Shown: positions 1 through 12,809 of the stretch, piece after piece
Layout of the letters: the number at the start of each line of letters is the position of its first letter
How positions within the stretch are numbered: the stretch's first letter is position 1
Assembly (NCBI GenBank): GCA_002179805.1
Contig: NAVB01000708.1
Location: forward strand, 1 to 64,000
DNA from: Acanthamoeba lenticulata
Taxonomy: Eukaryota > Discosea > Longamoebia > Acanthamoebidae
Length of the DNA stretch: 64,000 nt
Direction: 5' to 3'
Program-made: the position numbers and the translations under genes
The notes under the pieces: model-generated
Told to the model about the DNA's origin: nothing
The model's database searches: none
What the model saw: only the letters and a program-made list of their open reading frames with translations

Positions 1-740
1 CGTGCCCCTGCTCGGCGGCGTCCGCAGCGCCGGTACCGCGTCCCGCATTATTATTTATACTTATTCATATTTATTAAGATTTATTTCTGATTAATTATGG
101 ATTGGCTGACGTGTCCCTTGCCTGGCCAGACCTCCGAAGCGACCCGGCGCTGAAGGAGGCCGCGCGGAATGTGGCCAACGAGTTCCGCACGGTGACGCGC
201 CTGTTGAAGGAGGCGCCCGCCCAGCCCCGCTCGACGCCCATGGCCCACGCCGACGAGACCCGGCTGCTGCAGGACGCGCACGCCCACCTGTCGGGGCTCC
301 TCGCCCAGCTCGAAGCCGAGGCCCCCGCGCTCACGCCCGAGCACGCCGAGATCCTCCCGCGTGTGCGCGCCGTGCTGGACCAGCTCGCGCTCGTGGCAGC
401 CGCCGCCAACGAGACGACCACGGCGTCCATGTGGGACGACAGCGCCTTCAAGGCCGTCCGCCGCCTGGCGGCCGAGGTGGCCCTGTTGGCCGCCGAGTGC
501 GGCGACGACGACGTGCCCGTCGCCCGCACGGTGCACTACCTGCGCCAGGTGCTGCTGCTCGCCTTTGCCGGAGCCGGTGCGCGACGACTGGGCGAGGCCG
601 TGGCCAAGGCGCCGCTGGCGAGCCTCCCGGTGCCCGAGGTCCTGCATCCCTCGCTGATCGTCGCCGGCCTGGTCGCCTCCTTGTCGAGCCTCCTTCGTCA
701 GCTCTTCTTCTCGTCTCTCGTGCCGTCTTCTTCTTCTTGA
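1..740 (+). CDS. Unknown protein, 3' part (gene enters from the left)
   Basis: The first 32 bases read in frame (VPLLGGVRSA) and join across an AT-rich intron at about 33-129 (gt...ggccag) to a long open exon that ends in TGA at 738-740. The visible product is about 210 residues, rich in Ala, Leu, Glu and Arg, and looks all-helical. No motif or family was recognised. The last residues (leucine- and serine-rich) are less charged than the rest, so the true end could lie at an undetected donor before 740. The exon has the GC-rich composition of the other exons here, which is the main reason to call it coding. Confidence 0.5.
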
Positions 741-911
741 AGAGGTTTCAGGCCTGGGGCGATCATCTTCAGATTTTACGTGTAATAATTTGTTTTTCCT
801 TTGATTTGGCTTTTCTTTTGGATTTTATTTAGTTTATTTTAGGTAATAAGACGGGAATAGGAAAACCCCAACAAGAAAATTCCAAACAACGCAAAACAAG
901 AAGCAAGCAAG

Positions 912-3520
912 ATGGATTCCAAGTACGCGACGGGCGAGGTCTCGCGTCGACCCATGCTGGTTGACCTGCCCGGCGATTCGGGTGTCTTCACCTCCTCTGC
1001 CTTGTTGACCAGCCGAGAAGAAGCGATAAACGTGGTACAACATCCACTTATGAAAGCAATGCTCTGGTGGAACTTTAACACCACTCTCGTCCCGTGTGGT
1101 GCAAGGTCATCTTTGGCACTGAAAGCTCATGTAAGCACCGTTTCCTCTGCTCTTTTGTGGGCAAAGAACTGGCCTACAGCCCAGCCCGTACGTCAGCAAG
1201 CCGAGGCGGAGCGCCACAACGCTCACCTCTTATTCGTCCTCCTTCAAACAGTGGTGCCGATGAAGAAACGCTTGGTGGTGGGCAACAGAAACTTCAACGT
1301 GACGCTCGACACCAACATCAGCGGGTGCTGGGGCTTGAGCGACCAGGTCCTGCGGGCGGGAGACCGCTTCATCTTCGTCTACAACACGGCCTCGCGCTCC
1401 AGTTTTGAGGAGTTCCCAGCTGCTCGAGAGCTCCTCATACGGGTCCTCACAGAGCGAGATGAGCGAAAGGGCACCTCGGACACTGGCTGGTGCGTCCTCG
1501 TGGACCACAAATCATCAATTTGCAATGGACGTGCTCATCTTCTCATCTTTGCTTTCAATACAGGCGCTTGCCGTTGATGATCGTGGCCTATCACAAGAGC
1601 GAACAGCTGAGGCAAGTGCCCTTTTTTGAGGGCGAACGTTGCTCGGAGCACTACAAGTGCCTCTTCAAGTTCAAAGAGCTTCAGCAAGACGATCCCTCGG
1701 CTGTCGAGGAATGCATTCGCGATCTCATCGAGGCGGATGAGTTTGGCCCGATTGGTACTTCTTACTCAAGCGTTCTGTATCCTCACCAGCCTCTTCTCAT
1801 GCCTCCACACAATGACCACAGCAAAGAAGACCGTTCCAATCTTTGAAAGCGAAGCCACGATTGACGTTACTCCTGAAACCGAGTTCGAGATCGTACGACT
1901 CTTTGTTGTCCTTGTTGTATCCAAGGCAGTGCACAATCGTCTAACTCGCTTCCCTCATACTACTACTACGCCCCCAAGGCCGTCATGGGCGACCTGTTCG
2001 TGGGAAAAACAGCGTTGATCAGGAAGCTCATCGATAAGAACTACTTCCACCCTCGCTACGTGACCACTGCAGAGGACCACAAGCAAAAGTTCCGGTTGAC
2101 GGTGGACGACCAGAAGCACATCGTGCGGCTTACCGATACGTCGGGTCTCATGCCGCTCTCTGCGCTCACCAAAGAGGTGCGGGAGGATTACCACAACTTC
2201 ATCACTTCTAAGGCTAAGAACACTTACATGCATGTTTTGTAGTACGTGTTGCCCATGCAAGGGTTCATCCTGATCTACAGCGTGACTTCGCGAGGCAGCC
2301 TGGACCGAATCAAGGACCTGTACCGCGTCATTCATAAGCACAAGACTGAGAGCAAGCTTCCACACATCATCGTCATCGTCGCCAACAAGACCGACGAAAG
2401 CCACGTTCGCCAGGTCTCGTTTGAGGAGGGATTCGAAACGGCCAAGCAGCTGGGCTGCGCCCACTACATGGAGATGTCCGTCAGCGAGGACGGCAGGGCT
2501 CGGATTGAGGAGCCCTTTGTCGCGTGCGTGCGCTACCTCCACGGCAGCGAAGTCCATCCTACCTTGTATCAATCACGTACACATCATGTCCCACTCCCTC
2601 AAGGAGAGCCTGGACCGCGCTGAAGTTGACACTTGTGTGTCGTGGCGCAGAGCAACCCGCGGAGAGTCTGTCCGACCAGCCAAGGAACAAGAGCGGAGAC
2701 TTGCAGATGATGGTGGAGGATTCGGAGAGGCAATGGAAGTGGTGCCACGGTAGCGTGCAGGACGGAGAGTTCACGATTACCCGGCGAGGACCGCACACCA
2801 CCATCCTGCCGGTATGGCTCTCTTCGTGTTGTCCTTTCCCGCCCTTCTTCCTCATCTCCCTGGACAGATACAATCGGGGGCATTGGCGAAGGAGCTTCCA
2901 GACCCGATGCAGTTCGAGCTTCGTCTCATCTACTCTGGTACGTTTCTCATCAGCAAGATTGATAGGTGCCGGTCTTGTTGTTGACCGTAGTGCCCATCAG
3001 GTGAATTCTTCACGTTCACAACGACCACTGCGGAGGACCGAGATGAGTGGTTGGCTGCGATCAGGTGGAACTCCCGCGCCATACGCCAACCTCTCAAAGA
3101 TGCCGGTTCATTCCCACCCACTTCTCTTTCCCCCCCAGCACACGCGCGTGAAGCTTATCCGCATGGAATCAATCCACAGGAGGGCTCAAGTTCCCCCTCA
3201 GCAGCGCCGTGAAAGAGGACTACGACCCGGTATGTAGAGGCGACCTTCATGAAGGGCGCGTGACCACCTCTTGGTGGGGGTGACGCGCTAACGATGGAGG
3301 GCGTGCAGACGAAACAGCGATCGAATTCGCGGTCGATGGACAATCTGGACAAGATCGTCAACAAACTCCCTGCGCTCGCGCTCGGCGGCGTGTACGTGGA
3401 ACCCGCCCTTGATGTCATGTGGTGCCTCCACTAAGCGCCCTCAATCCCGCACAGACGCAACGCTGGAGAGTTGATGACAGCCAGCAGCGTACGCCGAAGC
3501 TCTCAAACGCTTGCATGTAG
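912..3520 (+). CDS. Tandem Ras-like GTPase domains plus PH domain
   Basis: Multi-exon gene starting MDSKYATGEV. Domain 1 has a P-loop-like GDSGVFTSSAL in which the invariant Lys is lost. It then shows the Ras core pattern (AGDRFIFVYNTASRSSFEEF, then LPLMIVAYHKSE where NKxD is expected), so it is probably a non-binding pseudo-GTPase. Domain 2 (about 1975-2560) is intact in G1 (GDLFVGKTAL), has a switch I Thr (TTAED), G3 as DTSGL instead of DTAGQ, G4 NKTD and G5-like EMSVSE. A PH-type domain follows (starts near QWKWCHGSVQDG, ends FFTFTTTTAEDRDEWLAAI). The last intron (about 3413-3453, gtcatg...cacag) leads to a terminal exon ending NACM and TAG at 3518-3520. Inferred role: a membrane-targeted Ras-family signalling protein. 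Internal splice sites between the PH end and the last exon are uncertain. Confidence 0.75.
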
Positions 3521-3832
3521 GTGCATAAAACATGGGGCGGCTCACTTAAGTGTTGCTGTGCGTGGCCCATGATGGCGTGCAGTCGGCGCCGAGTGCGGGC
3601 AAGGGCTGGTGGCCTATTCACCGGTGGCGCAAGGAGTCGACCGACGTTGGGCCGTTGGCGGCGTCTGCAGACGACGTCGGTCGTGGCGGAAAGAAACGAG
3701 GGAAGAGGGACAAAGACAGCCCAAGGGTCATGAACGTGCGGAGCACCAACTGTTGAGTGGTGACCCGTCGCAAAAACACATTTTTTCATATAAATAAAAA
3801 TAATCAAAAATACAAATAAAAAGGATCTTCGT
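3521..3832. other. Intergenic gap between convergent genes
   Basis: About 310 bases between the stop of the Ras/PH gene and the stop of the NACHT-TPR gene. The left two thirds is GC-rich with short open frames that show no recognisable protein. The right end (about 3780-3825) is AT-rich with aataaa-like strings on both strands, as expected for two facing poly(A) regions. No gene seen. Confidence 0.5.
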
Positions 3833-6800
3833 TTAGTCCCCAAAGGAGAGGTCTGGGTTGTCGAGAACAAACTGGCGGAGCGAAGCCAGCTTGCGCTCCG
3901 CCTCGGCGGCCTTGTCCACACGTCCCCACTTCTCGTAGCAGTCCAGCAGGTTGCGGTATCTGTTGGAAGAGTCCCGTTTTTGTTACCACCAACCAAGAGA
4001 TCGATCTGAAGAAGAAGGTTCGAACCGATTGATGACGTGCGGGTGGGCTTTGCCCAGCAGACGCTCGCTCATGTCAATCGCGCTCAGGAACATGGCCTCG
4101 GCTTTGTCGTACTTGAACTGGTTCTTGTACACTTGTGCCAACCTGATTGTAATGAACATGAAGATGGTCATGAGGGACATGACTCCAAGTTGAAAGTTTT
4201 CTCTCAAAAGAGAACAAGCCACCAGGACTGGGGAAAGGGAACCATACCCGTTGAGGTTCTCGGCAATTTCGGGGTGGTCGTCCTTGAAGGTGGCCTTGTT
4301 GATGGCCAGGGCGCGCTCGTAGAGCCGCTCGGCGCCGTCGTACTGGTACTTGCCCTGGCGGCGGTACACCTCGGCCTGGACGCCGACAGCGCCCGTGTCA
4401 GCGTGCGTTTGTGGGCCACAAGCAAGGCCAGGCCAGAAAAAAAGTCACGTACGAGATAGTTGAGGGTGAGGGCCACTTCCTTGTGGTCGTAGCCGAGGCG
4501 CGTCTCGAAGATGGCGAGCGCGCGTTGGTGGTAGTCGGCGGCCTCGTCGAGTTCGCCCTGCTTGCGCTTGACCAGGCCGAGGCCGTTGAGGTTGGAGGCC
4601 GTGAGCGGGTGGCCCCGGCCCAGGATGCGCTCGTTGAGCTCGAGCGCTCGGGCGTAGCACAGCTGGGCCTCCTCAAACTGGCGCTTCTTGCGAGCGATCA
4701 CGCCCAGGTTGTGCACGTAGATGGCCGCCTTGGGGTGCTCCGGCCCGTAGACCTTCTCGATGATGCCCAGCGCCCGGCGGTAGCATTTGTCGGCTTCGTC
4801 ATACTGGCCCCTCTTCTTGGCGATCATGCCGAGCGAGTTGAGGTTCTCGCTGATCTCCGGGTGCTCCGGCCCGAGGAAGTGGAGGTTGATGTTCATGGCC
4901 TGGCTGTAGATCTTCCTGGCCTCGTCGTACTTGGCCGTGATCGAGAGCACGTCGGCCAGGTTGTTGAGGAAGATCGCCAGCTTCTGGTGGGACTCGCCGT
5001 AGACCGCGCGGATGATGTCGATCGCCTTGCGGACGTAGGCCTCGGCCTCGACCATCTTGCCGAGGATCTTGTAGATCAGCCCGAGCGCGTTGAAGTTCTC
5101 GGCCAGCTCCGGGTGCTGGGCGCCCAGGCGCTGCTCGTTGATCGCGGCCGCTCGCAGGTAGAGCTTCGTGGCCTCGTCAAAGAGGGCGATCTTCCGGTAG
5201 ACGTCGGCCAAGTTGTTGGAGATTTCCGCGACCAGGACGTGGTCCTCGCCGTAGACCTCCTCCACGATCTTGAGGGCGTCGAGGTAGAGCGGGCGGGCCT
5301 GCTCGTACTGGCCCTTCTTCTTCAGGATGAGCCTGCGCTCACGCATGGCCACAAGGCCGACGGGACTCTCAGCTGGGAACGGCCAGATCTGGGAAAGGAA
5401 GGGAGGAAGGGGAAGATGGCGTACGCGAGGCAGCCCAGGATCTCGGCCACCTGCGGGTGGCTGTTGCCAAAGTTGGCGCGGAAGATGGCGAGGGCCTGGT
5501 GGTACAGCGTCTGGGCCCGGTCAAACACTGCCTGCTTGCGGTACACGTCGGCGATGGTCTTGACGTACTGCCCCACCGTCGGGTGGTTGGGCCCCAATCG
5601 CGCTTGCGTCTGTCGTTTTAAGAAATTGTTTATAAATTTGTAAATTAATGGGAAAAAAACCAAAATTGCAAAATAAAACAAAACTGGGTACCAGCTCAAG
5701 GGCGCGGTAGTAGAGGCGGAGGGCTTCGTCGTAGTCGCCCTTCTTCTTGTGGAGGAGGGCCAGAAGCCACACGCTGGCCGCAGTCTCCTCGCTGGTCTCT
5801 CCAAAGAGTGACACGCGAAGGGCGTGCGCCTTCTCCGCGGCCTCGAGCGCCTGGCTGATGTGGGCGCCCAGCTCGTAGGCCAGAGCAAGCCCGTGGAGCA
5901 CGTTGGCGGCCTCCTTGGACTGAGCCCCGTACCTGCGCTCGGCAAGGCCCAGCGCGTCTGTTCTCCGTTTGAGGACACGTCAGTACAAAGGGCTCGGGAA
6001 CAGTTTCAGTTGACTCCAACGGAGGTGGGTCGTGACGTGCCCAGGAGCAGCGGAACGGCGCCGTTGGGGTCGCCCATCTCCTGCAGGAACTGCGCCACTT
6101 GGCCTTGCAGCGCCAGCAGCTGCGCATCATCCTCTTCGCCGCCCTTGGCTGCCCGCTGGCGCTCTGCGTTCACGGCCAGACCGACGTCATTTGTGTGTGA
6201 GCCTCAGCGGCGCTGGGACGGGGTTCAGAGGGAAGTGGCTGGTACCGAGAAGGGCCTCACGGTAGAGGCGGCTGGCCTGGTCCTTGTCGTCATGGCCGAC
6301 GGTGCCCGTCCAGTACCGCAAAAAGTCGTACTTGTCGCGGTCGGTGTAAAGCGCCGCGAAGACGTCGAGCGAGGAGAGGAACTCGCGCATCCGGACGGCG
6401 TCGCCCGTGGCCACCAGGTGGCGCGGATACTCGAATAGAAGGCGCGGCGTCAGCGGCGTCCGCGGCTGTGCGGCAAAGTAGGTCACCAGTCCCCGATGGT
6501 ACCGCAGCCTGTTGCTCGGCTCGTGCAGGCCATAGCGCCGCTTCACCGCCTGCGCGCCGCCGCCGTTACCGCACGGCCGGTCAGTGACCACGGTCTCGGT
6601 CACGACGTTGTCCAAAGCTGCGCGGTACCTTGCGTAGGTACGAGTGGCCAAAGGTGATCTGGCCGGCCCGGGAGAGGAAGGCGTCCTGGCATCCGTCCAA
6701 GAAGTGGCTCAGCGCGATGCGCTCCTTCCCGCCCAGCGTCACATCGAGCAGTCTGCCGTCGGTCGGTCGGTCAGTCGGTCAGTCGGGTCAGCATGATGAG

Positions 6801-9583
6801 AGCCACAAGAAGGAAGAGAGAAGCGTACTCGGTCTCGAGCAGGCCGGTCTTGGAGACGAACAGGTAGGCGCACACGTCCTGCACCAGCGATGGGTACGCC
6901 GCTGGAGTGGATTGCGCGGTTCGCAAGTGAGAAAGGCCTGTCATCGTGGGACAGATGCGCGGCGCCACACGTACAGGCATTGTAGTCGGCCTCCCAGCGG
7001 GTGAGGATGAGCTCAAAGAGCGACGACATGTCGTCGGAGCATTGGTGGAGGAACTGGTCGATGTAGGCGCTCAGCTGCTCAAAGTTGCCAAATACGCGCA
7101 GCTGCTCGAGGATGCTCCGCAGGTAGAGCGGGAGGGCGGTCATCCGTTGCTCGACCAGCTGGTAGGTCTGCTGGGCTGACAGCTTCTTCGAATACTTGCC
7201 CAGATAGGCCTGTGTGGGGTCGCGGTTCAATCGCGGATGAGCCAAAGAACAAGAGGGGCGAAAAGTCGAAAGGGCGATGGGTTCTTCAAGTACCTCGATG
7301 AGCTTCTGCTTCTCAAAGTCGGTGAGCGGCCGCATGCGGAGGACCTTCTTGTCCCACCCGGGGCGCTTCATCAGAAGCTCCATGCACCGGGCGGCCTTGC
7401 CCGCGGCTCGCTGGGCCGTCCCGCCGTTGGCTAGCGCAAGCCCGGGAAGTGAGTCAGGGCTCGAAGTGTGAGGGGAAGGGAGGAACTCGTACGTGTGCGG
7501 CTCGCAGGAGAGAAGTAGTCGCGCCCGCTGGACGCCGAGAGCGATAGAATGACGCGCACCGAAGCGGGGAAGGACACCGGCAGCCAGTTGAGCGCCAGCG
7601 CCGACGACTCGACATGATTGATGCCGTCCAACACGATCACCAGTCGGGTCGAGGGCGCTGTCATCATGGATAGCCATGAAGGATGATGGTGTGAGTTCTT
7701 GAAAATCACCAAACGGACTCACCGAGACAGCACGAACCGGACGCGGCCGCTTTGGCCAACCATTGGGGGAAAGCCTGGATGAGCTTGTCGGGTTCGCTCG
7801 GGAGTTCCATGTCCTCGAGCCCGAAGCGCGCCTTGAGTTGCCCTGCATGGAGGTGGGCCGATAGGCGCCAGGTGAGCTGGTTCGATCGTCGATGGGCGGA
7901 TGAGGGGGAAAGTGGAAACGAACCGAGAACGACGCCGAGGATGCGATGGATCGAGTTGTCGGCGAGCTCTATAAAGTGAGGGATGATGAACTCGTCCTCA
8001 CCCAGGTTGCTCATGCCCCGCCTCTGAACCACCCAGGCTGCGATGAGGGACGACTTGCCCGACCCTGATCGGCCATCCGCAGCCCATCATGGCATGATGG
8101 TATAAGCATCTCGCCATGAAGCCAGCGTTGCTTGGTGGTGTTGAAGGTGCGTACCCGTGGGTCCGGTGATGATCAGCGGTGCGGCGTCGTTGGCCATCAC
8201 GTGTTCCTCGATCTCAGCAAAGTACTTGCCTACCATCATCGACCCACCCGGTGTTAGCGAAAGATCATCAACTCGTCGACTAAACGTGCTGTGGAGACGT
8301 GCCTCCACCAACGAACACGTCGGCAAGGCGGGAGCAGTGGTCGTGCATGGCAGCCACCTCAAGGTCCTGGAGCGTGGCAGCGCTGCTCTGCTCCGCTGCG
8401 GGGAAGTCGCGATCAATCCAGCCCAATAGGTCCCGTAGCACGAGCTCGGCAAAGGCCTCAGGGTCGGGGTACTGGTCGCGCACGGTCAGGCCGCTGGCCT
8501 GGATCCGCTGCTTGAGGTCTTCCAGCTGTTCATGCACGTCAGCAAGGCTTTGCATGAAGAAGACGGACGGCCAGTCGTACCTTCTCGCGGTGCGGCTCGT
8601 TGTCGCCCAGACGGTGACGGTGCGAGTAGTCCGCGTCGCGCAGGTAAAAGGCCACCGAGCCGGCCGCCAAGTGCGGGTGGAAGAGGGCCGCGTAGAGGAT
8701 CTCGAGCTCGGTCACGCTGCGGTCGGTGTAGTGCTCGACCCACGTGTGCCCGGCCTCCACGGCCCGCCTGAAGTTGGCGTCGAGCTGGGCGTCGACCCCG
8801 ACTTTGGCCCAGCCGTAGCGCTCGCCCAGCATGCTGATCATGTAGGGCCGGCAGTTGTCGATCTGGACGATGCATCATGATCATTAGTAGTACGTAAAAG
8901 AAGAAGGAGGATGGCTGACGTGTGGTTCTTGTACCTCGTTCAGACACAACGTGATGACCTGCCCGCCAGACGACTCCTCGCTGGTGATGCCCCAGCGTAA
9001 ATCGACCTCGGTGAAGTTGACGTGGCGTTCGGCGCACACCTTTCTGACCTGGGGGAACACCTTCTTCACCAGGAGGTTGCGCTCGGCCTGCATGTCTCTG
9101 CACGTGTGGTGATGTGCACGTGGCAATGAGGGCAGGTTCTTCGTCGAGAGCCACTTTGGTTCACCGGGCTAACGTACTTGAAGGTAGAGGACACAAAGAG
9201 ACGGATGCTGCGGTCCTTCGCCCCGCCCCGCTTGCGCATAGCTTGCTCAATGGCTGTGGTCCAGAGGAACCCAGAACGTTTAGCGTTACATTCAAGCGCG
9301 GGAGCGAAGGGGCCGAACCAGTTGCGGACGGCTTGACCTGGTATTCGCCGTTCGGTTGCGCGAGCGCGCTTGCGTTGTAGGCAGGAAGTGCAGCGAAAGA
9401 AGGGAGCGTGTAGCTCGAGGGTGCACCAATCGAATCGGCCGAAGATCCACTTAAAGTAGAGAAACCTTCAGATCGTCCACCTTCCCCGCTGACCAACTTG
9501 CTCAGGCGCGATTGATATTCGTCATCTTGTATAAAACCTCCCCTCCAAAGCTCCTCAAGTTGCTGCCTCGCAGGCTCTGCCAT
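3833..9583 (-). CDS. DUF4062-NACHT-TPR STAND ATPase (NPHP3-like architecture)
   Basis: Start MAEPARQQLEELWRGGFIQ resembles a SHOCT-type helical motif. An exon reading RSIRLFVSSTFK joins DMQAERNLLVKKVFPQVR, the DUF4062 signature, followed by DLRWGITSEES and SMLGERYGW. The NTPase P-loop is reconstructed across an intron: LIITGPT at about 8150-8180 joins GSGKSSLIAAWV at about 8040-8070, giving GPTGSGKSS. The C-terminal third (6000 down to 3840) carries about ten TPR units of the kinesin-light-chain/nephrocystin type, with repeated NLA/ERxLGxxHP phrases, ending VLDNPDLSFGD and TAA at 3833-3835. Known for the family: STAND ATPases assemble on ligand recognition by the repeats. Inferred: a signalling or innate-defence switch, or a scaffold. 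All exons share strand and spacing, so I read one gene. A split into an ATPase gene and a TPR gene is possible. Confidence 0.8.
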
Positions 9584-9765
9584 GTGCTGGCGATTCCCTT
9601 CCCCTGTGACTCAAGAAGAGCAAGCGAAGAGCCAAACAGGTCACCTCGCGCGGCCATCTTCAGCGAAGAGTACTTCAGAAAAGAAGATTAATGATGTGTA
9701 TTTTGTGCGAGTGAAAGCAGGTCGTCAAGACCAAACAGAGGAACGACGGGTGATAATGCCAAAGC

Positions 9766-12700
9766 TTAGGCGTAGAGCTGGTCGATCTGGCTCTGGAAAG
9801 CCTGCTGCAGCGACGGACGCTTGTTCTTGAGGGCAGCGGTGACGAGGCCAGTCTCGGGGGTCCACATGTGGGGCGACAGGTGGAGCGACGTCACATACTC
9901 GAACCTGTTCAGCTTGGCCGTGTTGGCGACCTTGGCGAGGTCGTCCACGATGGCCTTCTTGAACTGTGCGTTCTCGCAGAGGTCCTCCGGAACACTGGTC
10001 ACCGTGAAGTCCTCGTCGTTGTACTGCAGACGGACGAGCAGACAAAGGATGAGATTGTGGGAAGGCCAAGCCGTGCACGCAGAGGAGACAGGACTACCTT
10101 GAGACCGTTCTCGGTGGCCCAGTGCTTAGCGGCGAGAGGCTCCGGCACGATGATGCCCACGATAAAGGACTTGGTGCTGTCGCCGTAGATGAAGATGTTA
10201 CCCACATACTTGCAGCCGGCAAAGATGGTCTCGAGCCTCTCCGGTCTGAGGAGTTAAAAGAGATCACGGAGAGAGGCGGCAAGTGAGAAGTTGAATAAAC
10301 CCCTGGCGGGAGGTCACAAGCTCTCACGTACGCGATGTATTCTCCACCGTCAAGCTTGAAGATGTCCTTGGTACGGCCGATGATGCTGAGCGAACCGTCC
10401 TCATTCCACTGACCCACGTCGCCGGTGTGGAACCAAATGCGGCCATCCTCCTCCTCACGGAAGTCCTCCCTCCTATACGCATGTCGAATTGAGCAACAGA
10501 GAAGAAAAGAAATGGTTAGATACGTGCATGAGCAGAAACAGTACAAGCGTTTGTGGCGTACGTCTTCTCCTCCATCTTGTAATAACCCTTGGTCACGCAC
10601 GGACCCGAGACACAGACCTCACCACGGGGCGGGTTGGACGACGTCTTGTAGTTGCCAGCGTCGACGAGCTTCACCTCTGCATCGACACAGTTAGATCGTC
10701 GAGAATTGAGCAAACATGTATGGTGGAGCCAAGGTACCGCAAGAGGAGATAGGGACACCAGCGCGACCATAGGGGCTGGGCATAGAGTGGGGAGTAACAG
10801 CCGTGCCGCCACTACAAGAACGACACAAAGCAAGGTCAGATATCGGACATCATCCATACCGCAGCCATTACAAAAGAGACCATACCAAGTCTCAGTAAGA
10901 CCGTAGCCCTGCATGATGGGACAACCGAAGCAGCTGAAACACACCAAGAGAATACAGGTAAGAAGCATACTCGCAAAGAGTTGAGGCACTTTGGATAGTC
11001 GTACATGCGAATGAACTGGTGGCACTCGGCAGAGAGGGGAGCTCCGCCAGACAGAGCCTGGCGCAGACGGCCACCGAGGCCTTCCTGGACCTTGGCGAAG
11101 ACGATCTTGTTCAACAGACCGATGGTGAAACCTGTTAAAGGAATCGCGTGAGTCTTGATTGAGCATGGCGTTTTCCAGCTTGGCTGAAAGGGCGCGTACC
11201 ACTTTCGATGGCCTTTTGCTGAATGGCGAAGGCAGTGTAGAAGACAAAGCGGGCAACAGGGCCCGAGAGGGCGACCTTCTTCTGAATACCGAGCATAACG
11301 CGCTGGTAAACCTTAGGCACGCCGACAAAGAGAGTAGGAGCCAGAGTCTTGATGTCATCGTCCAGCTTGCGGACATCCTGTGCATCAATGTGTAGGTCAG
11401 AAACACAAGTCGGCGATACCAGATGTGAGTCAATCAACGTGAATGACGTACACCCTGGTAGAAGCCGACAGATGCGCCGCTGGAGAACATGGCAGCCTCA
11501 GCGGCACGCTCGAGGATGTGGGCAAGAGGCAGGTAGGAGAGGAAGACATCGTCGTCGGAGATGGGCAGCACAGCTTGAAGCACACCAGCGATGGCAGCGA
11601 CGAGGTTCGTGTGCGTAATGAGCACGCCCTTCGGGGTAGAGGTAGTGCCAGAAGTGTACATGAGGATCGCCAGATCGTCCGGCTTGGGCGGACGAACGTC
11701 TACGGGCTTCTGCTCGCCTGCCTTCTCGACCTCGGTGAAGGTGTGGACCTCGAGACCAGCTTCAGTGGCAGCAGCCTGCTGCTCCTTGGTAAGCTCACCA
11801 ATAGAAATGAGTCCTTTGAGGGTAGGGCACTCCTTGGCCAGATCGACAACGTTCTTGACCAAGTCGGGGGTGGTGACAATGACCTGCACACGAAACGTGA
11901 TGGCCTCGTAAGGTCGAAATCACTGCTGGTGAGGCAAGGCCACCACATACATGAATTTCGGCCTGCTGGACGATGAAGACTCGGTTCTCTTCGCCCAGCG
12001 TATCGTAGAGAGCAACGTTGACGAGGTTGTAAGCATTGCAGGACTCAGCACCAATAACCCACTCAGCAGAGTTCTTCGCGTAGAAGCCCACGCGAGCGCC
12101 CTGTGGTGGATGGACGAGTGGTGCATTTGTTCGAGTTAACGAGCACGTCCAATTGTAAGCGAATTGATTTTCGGGGCGTACAATTCCCAAATCGAAGAGT
12201 CCAACCAAGCCTGAACCAAAGTTGGTAATGCGCTTATCCACTTGCTTGTAAGTTTCCCACTTGAAGGCACCGCGCGTGCCGTTCTTCTCGAAGGAGCGCG
12301 TGCCGAGACAGTTCTTGTGTCCAAACATCTTAACGCCTCGCCTGCATCGCACCCAAGGCTCAACAAAATGACCATAACATGTCCCATTCGTAATTATAAT
12401 TATGGAAACGTACTGGAAGTTTTCATAGAGCGTTGTGACGCCAGGGAAGGGGCTGCGAACGGGTTCAGTCACGCCAATCTTCCTCCGTACGGCACCTTCG
12501 CCAGGCTTACCAACACCAACCTCAAAGCTACCGACCTCCTACAGGCCGCATCACCAGATCAGGTCAGGTAATTCCAAAAATTTAGAGATTAGAGGTGAAC
12601 GGATCGCGTGGCGTTCACACGATCACAGAACAAGGCGAGGGTCAACGTACGTTGGCCTTCTTGTGCCATCCAAATAAGTAGTAGTAGGCGTAGAGCGACA

Positions 12701-12809
12701 GAATCAAGCCAAACGTGGCAAACGCACCACCCACGACGAAGATGCTAACGGCATAGGCACCGACGACAACGGCAAGCCCACCCACGGGGGAGCTCAGAAA
12801 GGACGCCAT
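9766..12809 (-). CDS. Long-chain fatty-acid-CoA ligase (AMP-binding family)
   Basis: The enzyme activates long-chain fatty acids with ATP and CoA. The start MASFLSSPVGGLAVVV is followed by a hydrophobic N-terminal segment (two short membrane stretches), placing it on a membrane such as ER or peroxisome. Motifs: the P-loop-like AMP-binding signature LMYTSGTTSTPKGV, then SYLPLAHILERA, GGAPLSAECHQF, MQGYGLTETW (motif A5), WFHTGDVGQWNEDG and the hinge GRTKDIFKLDGGEYIA. It ends QSQIDQLYA with TAA at 9766-9768. About nine introns interrupt it. The domain order and length fit the ACSL/LACS group. A start further upstream (12887) is open but unsupported. The transcript reads away from the Aurora-type gene, sharing about 270 bp of upstream DNA. 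Confidence 0.92.

Noticed and set aside
4015..4032. ggttcgaacc, a B-box-like string
   Set aside because: It lies in an intron of the TPR gene with no A box or acceptor stem; a chance palindrome.
4411..5643. 410-codon open frame antisense to the TPR region
   Set aside because: GC-rich third positions and repeat structure of the TPR exons create long open antisense frames; the sense strand has clear TPR repeats.
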